A DNA stretch of 11,608 nt from Chrysochromulina parva (Eukaryota; Haptophyta; Prymnesiales; Chrysochromulinaceae): the NCBI GenBank assembly GCA_002887195.1, contig PJAB01001898.1, positions 1-11,608 on the forward strand, given 5' to 3'. The position numbers were made by a program, and so were the translations under genes. Below the pieces are notes generated by a model that searched no databases, was not told the DNA's origin, and saw only the letters and a list, made by a program, of their open reading frames with translations. This document shows positions 1 to 8,400 of this stretch, one piece after another; the first letter of the stretch is position 1; each line of letters begins with the position of its first letter.

Positions 1-378
1 GAGCGGCTCGATGGCGCCCGCTGCTGCGATGGCCGTCGTATTGGCAGAGTTGCCGACCGCCAGCTTCGCCAAGGCTCCGGCTGCGCACGCCTTGCCGTGA
101 GCGTCGCCGTCGCGCACGAGCGCCGCGAGCGGCACGATGGCGCCCGCCGCTGCGATTGTCGCCTTGATGGCATCGTCGCCGAACGCCAGATTCGCCAAGG
201 CTCCGGCTGCGCAAGCCTTGCCTTGAGCGTCGCCGTCGCGCACGAGCGCCGCGAGCGGCCCGATGGCGCCCGCCGCTGCGATTGCCGCCGTATTGGCAGC
301 GTTGCCATACGACAGGTTCGCCAAGGCGCCGGCTGCATAGGCTTTGACTCGAGCGTCGCCGACGCGCACGAGCACCGC
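1..378 (-). repeat. Three tandem 126-bp ARM-encoding repeats
   Basis: The units lie at 378..253, 252..127 and 126..1 on the minus strand, each exactly 126 bp (42 codons). The second and third units are very similar at DNA level, sharing for example GCGGCGCTCGTGCGCGACGG and the segment encoding KACAAGALA. The first unit is more diverged. Such near-identity suggests recent expansion or gene conversion. The array probably continues past the left edge. Confidence 0.9.
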
Positions 379-450
379 AAGCTGCTCGATGGCGCGCGCG
401 TCCGCCGCGGCGATGTCCGTCGTATTCGCATCGTCGCCATGTTCCGCCAT
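1..450 (-). CDS. Armadillo (ARM) repeat protein, N-terminal part, 3' end beyond window
   Basis: Reading the minus strand from the ATG at 450 gives 150 codons with no stop, running off the left edge in frame. The product starts MAEHGDDANTT. After a 24-residue lead it has three consecutive 42-residue units (residues 25-66, 67-108, 109-150) of the pattern LVRDGDAxxKAxAAGALAxL, then G(N/D)xAxxxxIAAAGAIxPL. This is the armadillo consensus: helical Ala/Leu-rich turns, the central AGALANL, and the closing AGAIxPL. ARM repeats form a right-handed superhelix that binds partner proteins, so the role is probably scaffolding or binding, with no catalytic function visible. An in-frame TGA lies about 50 bases upstream and the ATG at 450 is the first in frame after it, which fixes the start. 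No signal peptide is seen. The plus-strand open frame here (97..465) is its shadow. The specific function is unknown. Confidence 0.87.
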   Translation of the reverse strand, partial: MAEHGDDANTTDIAAADARAIEQLAVLVRVGDARVKAYAAGALANLSYGNAANTAAIAAAGAIGPLAALVRDGDAQGKACAAGALANLAFGDDAIKATIAAAGAIVPLAALVRDGDAHGKACAAGALAKLAVGNSANTTAIAAAGAIEPL

Positions 451-1102
451 GTTTCGCAGAACTGAGGGATGCCTGAATCTGCATCTAGAAAGTTCAAGTT
501 TTCAAGTTCAAATGGCGTCCCGCTCCGTCCCTCTCTTCCTGACCCCTCCGGCGCGAGCGATCGGGAGGGCACGGCGCGGCGCAACAGGCATGGCTGGACG
601 AGCGGCGCTGGCATGGTCTAGTTACCTTCAGTGCCGCGCGTCGAGCGCGCGCGGCCCGCCTCTGACGAGTTTTTGGCGTTTTTTTGGCGTTTTGGGCTAG
701 ACAAGGCTCGTCAAGGCGGCAATGGTGGCTGGCGCAGCGGAGGCAAGGGCGTTCGAGAGCGTTACTGAGTGCGCGCCACGCCCTGCCCACGCGACATCTT
801 ACTTTGCAGATTCCGAGCGTTTTGGCGACTCGCGACGCGGTCTATGAAGCGGGAATGGGAAGTTGCATGAAGTTTGAAGTTTGACCTGATCGGATGCAAT
901 CCTAGAGCAATTCTTAAATTTCAATGGACCCGAATCATCTCCCATGCAGCGTCGCCAGACGCACGCACACGTCCATGTGACCTCGGTGCTCTCCCCGTGC
1001 GGTGGACCGGCCTTGCCATGGGGCATGGGTCTCGCTCCGTCCTGCTTCCTGCGTTGCTTGCGCTCGTAACGGCGCTCTCCCGCCTCTATCCGTCGCCTCG
1101 GC
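451..1102. other. Intergenic region between the ARM gene 5' end and the RPA2 3' end
   Basis: There is no convincing gene in these 652 bp; the open frames on both strands are short, compositionally biased and look like nothing known. It should hold the promoter and 5' UTR of the ARM gene (right of 450) and the 3' UTR and polyadenylation site of RPA2 (left of 1103). No AATAAA, TATA box, tRNA boxes or strong hairpin was recognised. Two small direct-repeat patches occur: TTCAAG-type units at 493-512, 43-62 bp upstream of the ARM start codon, and TTTTTGGCG-type units at 670-696. A TGAAGTT-like repetition lies around 860-886. Confidence 0.6.
670..696. repeat. Short tandem T-tract/GGCG repeat
   Basis: Three consecutive units of a T-run followed by GGCG or GGG (T5GGCG, T7GGCG, T4GGG). 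T-runs of different length suggest slippage. It lies about 220 bp upstream of the ARM start and no function is evident. Confidence 0.6.
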
Positions 1103-4100
1103 TCACCCTAGCTTCGGTCGAGTGCCGAGGCTGGTGCTGATGTTCATGGCGGCGAGCTCATTGCTCAGGTACTGGAAGACGTAGGGGATGGTGAGCACAT
1201 CCACTTCGCCCTTCCCCTCGCCGCACTGGCGGCACTGGGGCGCGCCGCGCGAGCCGCCGCTGTCGGCCGGCGTCATCATGGGTCCGAGGAGCGAGCCGCA
1301 CTTGGCGCACACGAGGGTTTTGGCCTCATCCGAGCCGTGAAGCAGACGTTCCTGCACGATGAAGGACGTGCCGTGCGCGAGGAGCGCATCTCGTTCCATC
1401 TCGCCCAGCCGGATGCCGCCGTGCACCTTGCGCCCGTGGATCGGCTGCTTCGTCAACGGCTGGATCGGGCCCTTGGCGCGCACCTGATGAGGGAGGCAAT
1501 CAATGGCCATCAATGGCCATCAATGGCCATCAATGGCAATCTATGGGCTGCAAAGGGAGGAGCGTCGCGGCGAGCAGGGAGCGCCATCGCACCTGATGAG
1601 GGAGGCAATCCATCACGATCACTCGCAATCCATGGACTGCAGGCACGCCGCGAGGGCCCCTTGGGCGCGCACCTGATCCTTGTCCGAGACCATGTGGCGG
1701 AGCCGTTGGTAGTAGACGATCCCCACAAAGATTTGCACCTCCATCTCCGTGCCGTACAGGCCCGAGTACATGGGCTCGGTCCCGTGGTATGCGTAGCCGC
1801 AAGCCCGCAGCTGCTCGCCAAAGTAGTCGACGGCGCGGTGCTTCTCCGAGAACCGGAAGGGAGTGGCCTCTTGCGCAACGCCGTGGCACGCGCCCGCCTT
1901 GCCCGCCATCGACTCGAGCAGCATGCCGATGGTCATGCGGGAGGGGAAGCCGTGCGGATTGAAGAGGATGTCGGGCTGTAGCCCGGATTCTGTGAAGGGC
2001 ATGTTCTCGGCGGGCCAGAGGCGAGACATGACGCCCTTTTGGCCGTGCCGGCTGGCGAACTTGTCGCCCGGGATCGGGTTGCGGTTGATACGCAGCTTGA
2101 TCGTGGCCTTCTCGCACGGGGTGCCCTGCCCTTCGCCTCCGATGAGCCGAATCTCCTCCACGTAGACGTCCTCGCTCGTCTTCTTGTGCCGCTTGAGCAT
2201 GTGTCGGCCGGTCGACTCGTCCACAATGGCGCAGAGCGGCTCGCCGTGCTTGACGAGCTGCCCGATGGCAGGGAAGCCATCCGGGCCGAGGGTGGGCTCG
2301 TATAGGCGCGGGCCGCTCTGCCGGAGCAGCTCGTCGTTGTGATCGGTCCCCGCGGGCGGCGTGGGTGGCCCGTTAGGCTCGAGTGTGTTGCCGAAGCGGT
2401 GCGTGAGCGGCTCGCCCGGCCGTCGCATCTCGCGCAGATCGATGGTCACGTTGAGGTACACGGAGCCGTGCCCGAAGCCACGCTCGTACGACATCTTGTT
2501 GATGCACATCGCATCCTCCATGTCGTACCCCGTGTATGAGATGACGGCGACCACCGCGTTCGCTCCGTTCGGGTACTCGTCGAGGGCGTACTCGTCGTAC
2601 GAGCGGTTGCGCACGATCGGCGATTGCGGCGTCTGCAGCTTATACACCTTCGTGTCGACGCGGTGCGGATGATTCTGGTACGGCGTGCCCATTGTCTGCT
2701 TGCCCATCTGGCACTGGTACATGTTGCGCGGCGACTGGTTGAAGTCGCAAAAGGGGGTGAGTGACGAGACGACCGAGAAGAGCTGCGTGGGGTCGAGCTC
2801 GTAGTGCGAGGTGATCTTGGGCTTGTAGTCCTCGATCGCGTACGCGATGCGCAGCGTGGTCTGCTCCAGTGGCCCGATGAGCTCTGTCGCCCCGAGCCAA
2901 GCGTTCTGAACGGGCCGTAGGAAGCGAGCGGCCGTCGACGCGAGGAAGAGAGCGGGCCACGTACCTCCCTTGGTCGCACTCACGAGCGCGACTTCGAGGG
3001 AGGCAAGCGTGCGCTGCAGCAGCGTGCTCGCCGCCGCGGCCGCGCTGCCGGCGCCGCCCTCGTCGGCGCCATCGCCGCCGCCGCCGCCCTCGTCGAGCTG
3101 ACCGATCGCGGAGGCGCAGCGCAGCTTATGTCGCCGGAGCGCTGCCGTGAGCTCTTGTGCGGCGTCCACGTGCACGCGTCCAATGAGCATCGCATCCAGA
3201 AGGATGGGCAGGTACGAAGCGGAGGGGAGTGTGGCACCCAAGGGCAGCAGCACCGCGCCCGCGCCCGCGAGGGTCGGAGCGAGCGCGGCGAGCACTTCTG
3301 ACCGATCGGATGCATGCTGCACGACCGAGCAGTTGCGCGAGAGATGGTTGAGCAGTCCACAGGGTGAGCCGTCCGGGGTGTGCACCGGGCACAAGAAGCC
3401 CCACGAGTCGGGCAGCAGCTTGCGCACGGTCGTGGTGCGCAGCTGGGTGAAGAAGGCCCCGCGATGGATGGAGCGAAAGTGCGAGATGTACCGCCAGAAA
3501 TTGAGTCTCTCCGCCACGATGGTGAAGCCCGCGGTCTGCTGCAGGTCGAGGCCCGTCTCGGACACGAGGTTCCCGGTGGCTAGGAAGTACTCAAGCTTCC
3601 GCCCGAGGTCATGCCGGCTTGCCGCCTTCTCGATGGTCGTCCGAAGCCACTTGTCATCGCTAAAGGAGGGCAGCGGCGCCTCCTTGTCTTTGGGGTTGCG
3701 CAGCTCGCGCTCGACCGCAGTCTTGATGTCTTGAAGCATGACGCTCAGCCTCTCCTTGCAGATCATCGCCCAGATCTGGCCTGGGAGGAGCACCTCCTGG
3801 TGGACGAGCGAGTCCGGGTTGTCCTGCGAGATCCGGCGCGCGCCGAGCGCGTACAGCTTCTGCAGCATCAGCACGAGGAGGTCCCACTTGGAAGAGAGAC
3901 CATCCGACGGCAGGTGCACGAATATGTGCCGGCGCAGCAGCAACTCCCCCGCCTCGACGGCGTTTGTGCGCTCCGAGGGGCGTAGCAGGTGACGGAACCG
4001 GTGGCCGAGGAAGGCGAGGCATTGGCGCTGCGAGAGCAGCGGCGTGTCGTACGCCGTGTGGTGCTCGCGCAGCATCTTCTGAATCCGGTCGCTCACGTAC

Positions 4101-5086
4101 GAGTCTGACTCGTCGCCGCCTAGTACGCGCGCGTAGATCTCGGCGTCGGAGCACTCGCGAAGCGCCTTGAGGAGCAGCACGACCGGCACGAAGAACTCCT
4201 GCTTCTGGATCGTCAAGCGCAGCGTCGCGCCGCCCGTCGTGAGCAGGTGCAGCCCCACTGTCTGTGAAGAGCCGTCGGGACGCACGCAACGGATCGACAC
4301 GGCGTCGGCAGAGTAGTCGGCGCCGCGGTTCTTGAACGACGAGCGTGTGATGGCCATCGGGTGGTTGCGCCGCGGCGCGATCAGCAGCCGGATCGCGCGC
4401 TCGTTGCCGTTGCAGATGAAGTAGCCGCCATTCTCGCCCATCTCTTCGTGCTTCGCCGCCAGCTGCTTTCCCTTGAGACCATGCAAGTGGCAGAGCTTCG
4501 AGCGCACCATGATCGGCATGAGGCCGAGGCGCACCTCGATGCGCTCCGGGTCGCCCTCGCCCACCTGCACGCAGAACACCGCGCGGCACGGGCCCTTGTA
4601 CGTGCACGCGCGCTCGCGGCACTCGGCTGGGTAGAGTGGCCGAGCTGAGTCGAGCGAGCCTTGCTCACGCTTCTCGGGCTTGGCGATGGTCATCCGCTCG
4701 AGCCATACGCGCAGCCTAGGGCCGCCCGACGGGTGCTCCACCTCCTGCGCCTCGAGCCCGGCAATGCACCGGCGCAGGCCCTCGGTCAGGAAGTGGTCGA
4801 ACGAGTCCACGTGCGGCGCGAACAGATCCTTGAGCCGCTGGCGGGCCGCCGCAGGCGCAGGTTTGGAGGTGACGTTGCGAAAGGGTGGCGGCGGAGCCAC
4901 CGCGGCGGTCGACGCCACAGTCGACAACCGGGCTGACATCGAGTCCGCAGTCCGCATGGCGGCCTCCATGGACAGCGGAGGCGTCACCAGGGGCCAAACC
5001 CCGACGAGATCGACGTCGCCAACCCCCGACCGACGCCCGCCGAAGTTGTCGCGAGTTCTCATCAAACCAGCTTTTACGTTCGACAT
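1103..5086 (-). CDS. RPA2: RNA polymerase I second-largest subunit (RPA2/RPA135/POLR1B), two exons: complement(join(1103..1483,1673..5086))
   Basis: Second-largest subunit of RNA polymerase I, which transcribes rRNA precursor genes in the nucleolus and forms half of the active-site cleft. Exon 1 (5086..1673) gives 1138 residues and exon 2 (1483..1103) gives 126, total 1264; family members are usually about 1130-1200. Landmarks: GFLCPVHTPDG at 563-573, NQSPRNMYQCQMGKQTMG at 783-800, YTGYDMEDAM at 851-860 (acidic pair near the catalytic Mg), GDKFASRHGQKG at 1007-1018, FTESGLQPDILFNPHGFP at 1031-1048, and GGIRLGEMERDAL in exon 2. A C-terminal zinc ribbon uses Cys 1197, 1200, 1222 and 1225, and the chain ends in ELAAMNI as in other Pol I subunits. 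LWPAENMPFTESG and the C-terminus separate it from Pol II and Pol III paralogues. A Gly/Asp/Ala-rich insert sits at about 664-687. The first conserved block begins near residue 82, so Met40 (ATG at 4969) is an alternative start. The TGA at 1619-1621 is inside the intron, so the gene is intact. Confidence 0.96.
1479..1610. repeat. Intronic direct repeats: 23-bp pair and a decamer tandem array
   Basis: An identical 23-bp sequence is present at 1479-1501 and 1588-1610, spanning both the true 3' splice site and its internal copy. Between them, the decamer CAATGGCCAT is repeated three times perfectly at 1501-1530, with a fourth degenerate copy at 1531-1540. A further loosely related segment (GCAATCCATGGACTGCAG at 1625-1642 versus CAATCTATGGGCTGCAAA at 1536-1553) suggests that much of the intron is built by local duplication. 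Confidence 0.9.
1484..1672 (-). other. RPA2 intron, 189 nt, phase 0, GT-AG, with internal duplicated splice-site sequence
   Basis: Conserved Pol I protein sequence (HMVSDKDQ, then VRAKGPIQPLTKQPI) is split between two minus-strand frames. Removing 1672..1484 joins CAG|GTGCGC across a phase-0 junction and restores the family sequence exactly. The donor is CAG/GTGCGC and the acceptor CTCATCAG/GTGCGC, preceded by a modest pyrimidine stretch. The length is a multiple of three, but retention meets a TGA at 1621-1619 after 17 codons. A second copy of the acceptor (CTCATCAG/GTGCGA) lies at 1593. Its use (an 80-nt intron) would add 20 codons and then a TGA at 1532-1530, losing the zinc ribbon. Confidence 0.92.
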
Positions 5087-5420
5087 TCCATACGCCCTCT
5101 GTTCAACAAGTACTTGTACGTGTATGAAGGAACCTACCTCCCCAAAATTTCGTCAACCTCCGAAGTGCTCCGATAGTTCCTGTTCAATCTCTGCAGTGTG
5201 ATCAAGAGATAATGCTCTGGATCCCTTGTCTGGCCCTCGGTCGCCCAACGTTTCAGTCAATTGAGGGTTTATTCAATTTCAAAACAATCGGCCCCGAGAT
5301 CGGCCACGTGACCGCGAAACCACACACCATTCGTTTGTGTTTCGCATCGCGAACAAACGAAGGCTCCGAGGAGGTGCTCTGGGCCTGAGCTCAGGGGAGA
5401 CCCGCCCGCCCGCTCCGCAC
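5087..5420. promoter_or_regulatory. Divergent intergenic region (shared promoter region) of RPA2 and the Tudor/chromo-barrel/RING gene
   Basis: These 334 bp separate two head-to-head start codons (RPA2 at 5086 on minus; ATG at 5421 on plus), so both promoters and 5' UTRs must lie here or inside an untranslated leader. The stretch 5100-5290 is clearly AT-richer than the flanking coding sequence. A 10-bp palindrome CAAGTACTTG lies at 5107-5116 and a CACGTG palindrome at 5305-5310. No canonical TATA box was recognised. If RPA2 starts at the ATG at 4969, the region is 451 bp. Confidence 0.65.
5305..5310. promoter_or_regulatory. CACGTG E-box/G-box-type palindrome
   Basis: GGCCACGTGACC contains the perfect CACGTG core bound by bHLH/bZIP factors in many eukaryotes. 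It lies 111 bp upstream of the plus-strand ATG at 5421 and 219 bp upstream of the RPA2 ATG, in the divergent region. A six-base motif can occur by chance, so function is inference. Confidence 0.35.
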
Positions 5421-8400
5421 ATGCAGGCGGCGACGAACAAGAAACCCGGGGAGGGGGAGAAGCGGAAGTTATATCTTCAACATGACCGCGTGGCGTGCTT
5501 CTTCGAAGATCTCGGCTGGTGCCTGGGGACGGTGGTGATGCGCGAGAACAACGGCCGGTACGTCGTGCTCTTTGATGATGGGACCACGGAGAAAGACATC
5601 ATGTTCAGCGAGCTCAAGGATGCGGTCGACGCGCGTCCGAATGAAGCGGCGGCGGCGGGCCAGTCCGCCCCGGATGCCTCCGATGGCACGAACCGCAAGG
5701 ACCTTCCGCCCGGCTGGAGGCTAAGCAAGTCGCTCCAAAACCTGAGGCAGTACACCAACGGCGAGCTCAAGGCGTACACGATCAAGGCGGCATGGGAGCT
5801 TCACGATTCGTCGGCGCAGCCGGCCGGGGCCAAGGCCTCCGCGGCGTCGCGGATCGGCCTTCAACCGCTTCCCGGCATCGAACCCGACACCGACGCAGTG
5901 TTCAAGGTGGGCGAGCGTGTGGTCGTGTGGTTTGAGGATGCGGGCTGGTACGCGGGAATGGTGGTCGGCGTCAGCTCGCAGCACCTGACACGTCGGCGAT
6001 ACTCGGTGAGCTTCGACGACGGCGACTACCGGACCGACGTGACGCCCCTCGAGATGCTGCTGGAGAGCCAGATGAATGAAGAGACGCCGCATACTCACCC
6101 TGTGATCGAGCAGCACGTCCATCAGGAGCTGGAGGAGGAGAAGTACGCGCTGGTGGTGGGCCACCGCGTGAGCGCGTGCGACTGCCGAGGCCATTGGTGC
6201 GAGGCACGTTTGCTTGACATGCGCACGGAGCACTCCGTGCGCCAATTCCTCGTCCACTTCATCGGGTGGAAGTCGCGCTATGACGAGTGGATCGACGCGG
6301 GCAAGGGGCGTCTCGTCCCGATGCCTGTGGGCACCAACGCGGAGGTGGGCGACCAGCTGCAGGCGCGCGACCCGCAAGGCAAGTGGGCCGATGCGCGCGT
6401 CCTCGAGGTGCGCGAGAACCCCAAGTCGGCCCTTCAGAAGGAGCTCAAGGTGCATTACGTCGGCTTCCACTCGCGCTATGACGAGTGGATCACCGCGGAC
6501 GCAGGACGGCTGCGCAAATGGCGCGGGCCCATGGGCGCTATGGCCTTGGCGGCGCCCGCGATGGCGCCCGCGACGGCGCCCGCGCGCAACGAGCCCAAGC
6601 ACGGGGCCAAGCACGGGGCCAAGCGGGAGCCCAAGGAGGTGGCGCAGCCGCCCGATAAAAAGGCGCACAAGGCTTCCCATCTCACCGCTCTGGTTCTCGG
6701 GGCGAATCTCGGGGCGAATCTCGGGGCGAATCTCGGGGCGAATCTCGGGGCGAATCTCGGGGCGAATCTCGGGGCGAATCTCGGGGCGAATCTCGGGGGG
6801 TCGTCGGCCGCGGCGCCGGCCGCGCCGCTGAGCCCCGCCTCAGGCACCTCGTCGCACGCGAAGCGCCTCGGGGTGCGCCCGGAGCGCCGTGATGAGCGCC
6901 CGGAGCCGTTACGCGAGACGCGTCACTCAATTGGCGTTGCGGATCTCAGCAGCCAGCCACTCGATGCGTTGCCCATCCCACCCCCGAAGGCCACCGTCCG
7001 CTCCGCCAAGCCGCCCCCCCTCGCCGCCGGGTCGAAGCGCCCCGCGCCCGCGGCTGGCAAGGAGCGAGCCGGGTACGATCGTAGCGGGTACGATCCGGAC
7101 GCATCGCACCACGAGCCGCTCCCCCTCAAAAAGCGCCGTGAGGAGCGCCCCAGGGAGTCGCCGCCCGAATCGCTCTCGGCGGCGATGCAGGCGGAGCATC
7201 GGCTCGCCCACGACAACGCGGATTCACCCACAGTGGGCGCCGTCGCGGCACAGCGGCTCCTCTTGTTCGCACAGGCGGCGTGCTCCTTGCAGGCCGTCGC
7301 CGGCGGGAGCGGCGCCGACGCCTCGTCGTACAGCTCAGGGCCTGCGACGGCCGCGGCGCTCGCGCTGCCTGAGCAGCTTCAACGACTGAGGGCGCAACTG
7401 CAATGCCCGGTGTGCGCTCGCGTGTTTGAGAAGCCGAACGCGCTGCCCTGCCAGCACATTTATTGCGAGGGGTGCATCAAGAACGTTATGGACGCCACCA
7501 GCCCGAATGCGCAGTGCCTCGTGTGCCGATTCCCCTTCTTTCGGCGTGACGTGAAGCCAAGCCCTGTCCTTGAGGGCGTCGTACGCGCCTATGAGGGTCT
7601 CTTCGAGCAGCACTTGGCCACCATGAAAACAGACAGCGCTCAAGACAGCGCCTCGGCGGCGGCGAAAACGGCAGCGGCAACGGCGAGGAACGTGCCGCCA
7701 GTTGCCATGAGCTCGGAGGCGGCGGCGACGGGCCCGGTGGCGCCGGCCGACCACGCTGAACTGAACAAGCTCTCCCCCCGGGACGACATGCACCTTGATC
7801 CCCCTGGACAAGGGAGCGTCGGTGTCATTGTCCATGGCGGGGCCCGCCTTGATCCTTCCGCGGAAATGACACCGACTCGAGCGGGAGAAGCAGCAGCATT
7901 TGAAGTGGCATCGACTCGAGCGGGAGAAGCAGCAGCATTTCGAGCACCGGCACCGGCGCAACCGGTAACTATCTCGGAGACTATCTCGGTACCAGCACCG
8001 GTACCGGCGCCACCGGTGACTATCTCGGAGACTATCTCGGAGACTATCTCGGTACCAGCACCGGTACCGGCGCTGGCACAGGTGGCGACGGCGATGAGCT
8101 CGACGATGACGGGCTCTGCCTCCTTAGGCAGCGCTTTGCGGGCGTCGGTGGCGAGTCCTCACGGATCGGCGGTACCGGCTCGGTACTATCTCGGAGACTA
8201 TCTCGGTACTATCTCGGTGGCGAGTCCTCACGGATCGGCCACGGCGGTGGAGGCGGCGGAGCACGGATCGGCCACGGCGGTGGAGGCGGCGGAGCAGGCG
8301 GCGGCAGAGGCGGCGGAGGCGAGGGTCGCAGTACCGCAGTCGCTTACAGCGCCTGAGGGTGAGGCACGGGCGGCCGTTACAGCGCCTGAGGGGCTGATCG

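Noticed and set aside
97..465. Plus-strand frame with internal repeats
   Set aside because: It is the antisense of the ARM repeats. The minus strand gives a textbook ARM consensus, the plus strand only Arg-rich repeats.
494..790. Small minus-strand frame of 98 codons in the left intergenic region
   Set aside because: Arg/Ala/Ser-rich composition typical of non-coding GC-rich DNA; no domain or motif and no conserved start context that I can support.
1619..1621. In-frame TGA suggesting that RPA2 is truncated or a pseudogene
   Set aside because: Conserved Pol I sequence including the zinc ribbon resumes at 1483 in the frame expected after removing a GT-AG, phase-0 intron; the stop is inside that intron.
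3660..4622. 320-codon minus-strand frame overlapping RPA2
   Set aside because: It is the shifted-frame shadow of RPA2; the other frame matches the Pol I family throughout.
5337..5420. N-terminal extension of the RING protein from a GTG codon at 5337
   Set aside because: Eukaryotic nuclear genes rarely start at GTG. The first in-frame ATG is at 5421, and the preceding codons lack domain similarity.
5721..6680. 319-codon minus-strand open frame opposite the reader domains
   Set aside because: It lies wholly antisense to a protein with clear domain motifs; GC-rich coding sequence commonly leaves long antisense frames, and its translation shows no recognisable domain.
6696..6791. CRISPR-like array
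   Set aside because: Units are contiguous 12-mers with no spacers, in frame inside a eukaryotic coding sequence.
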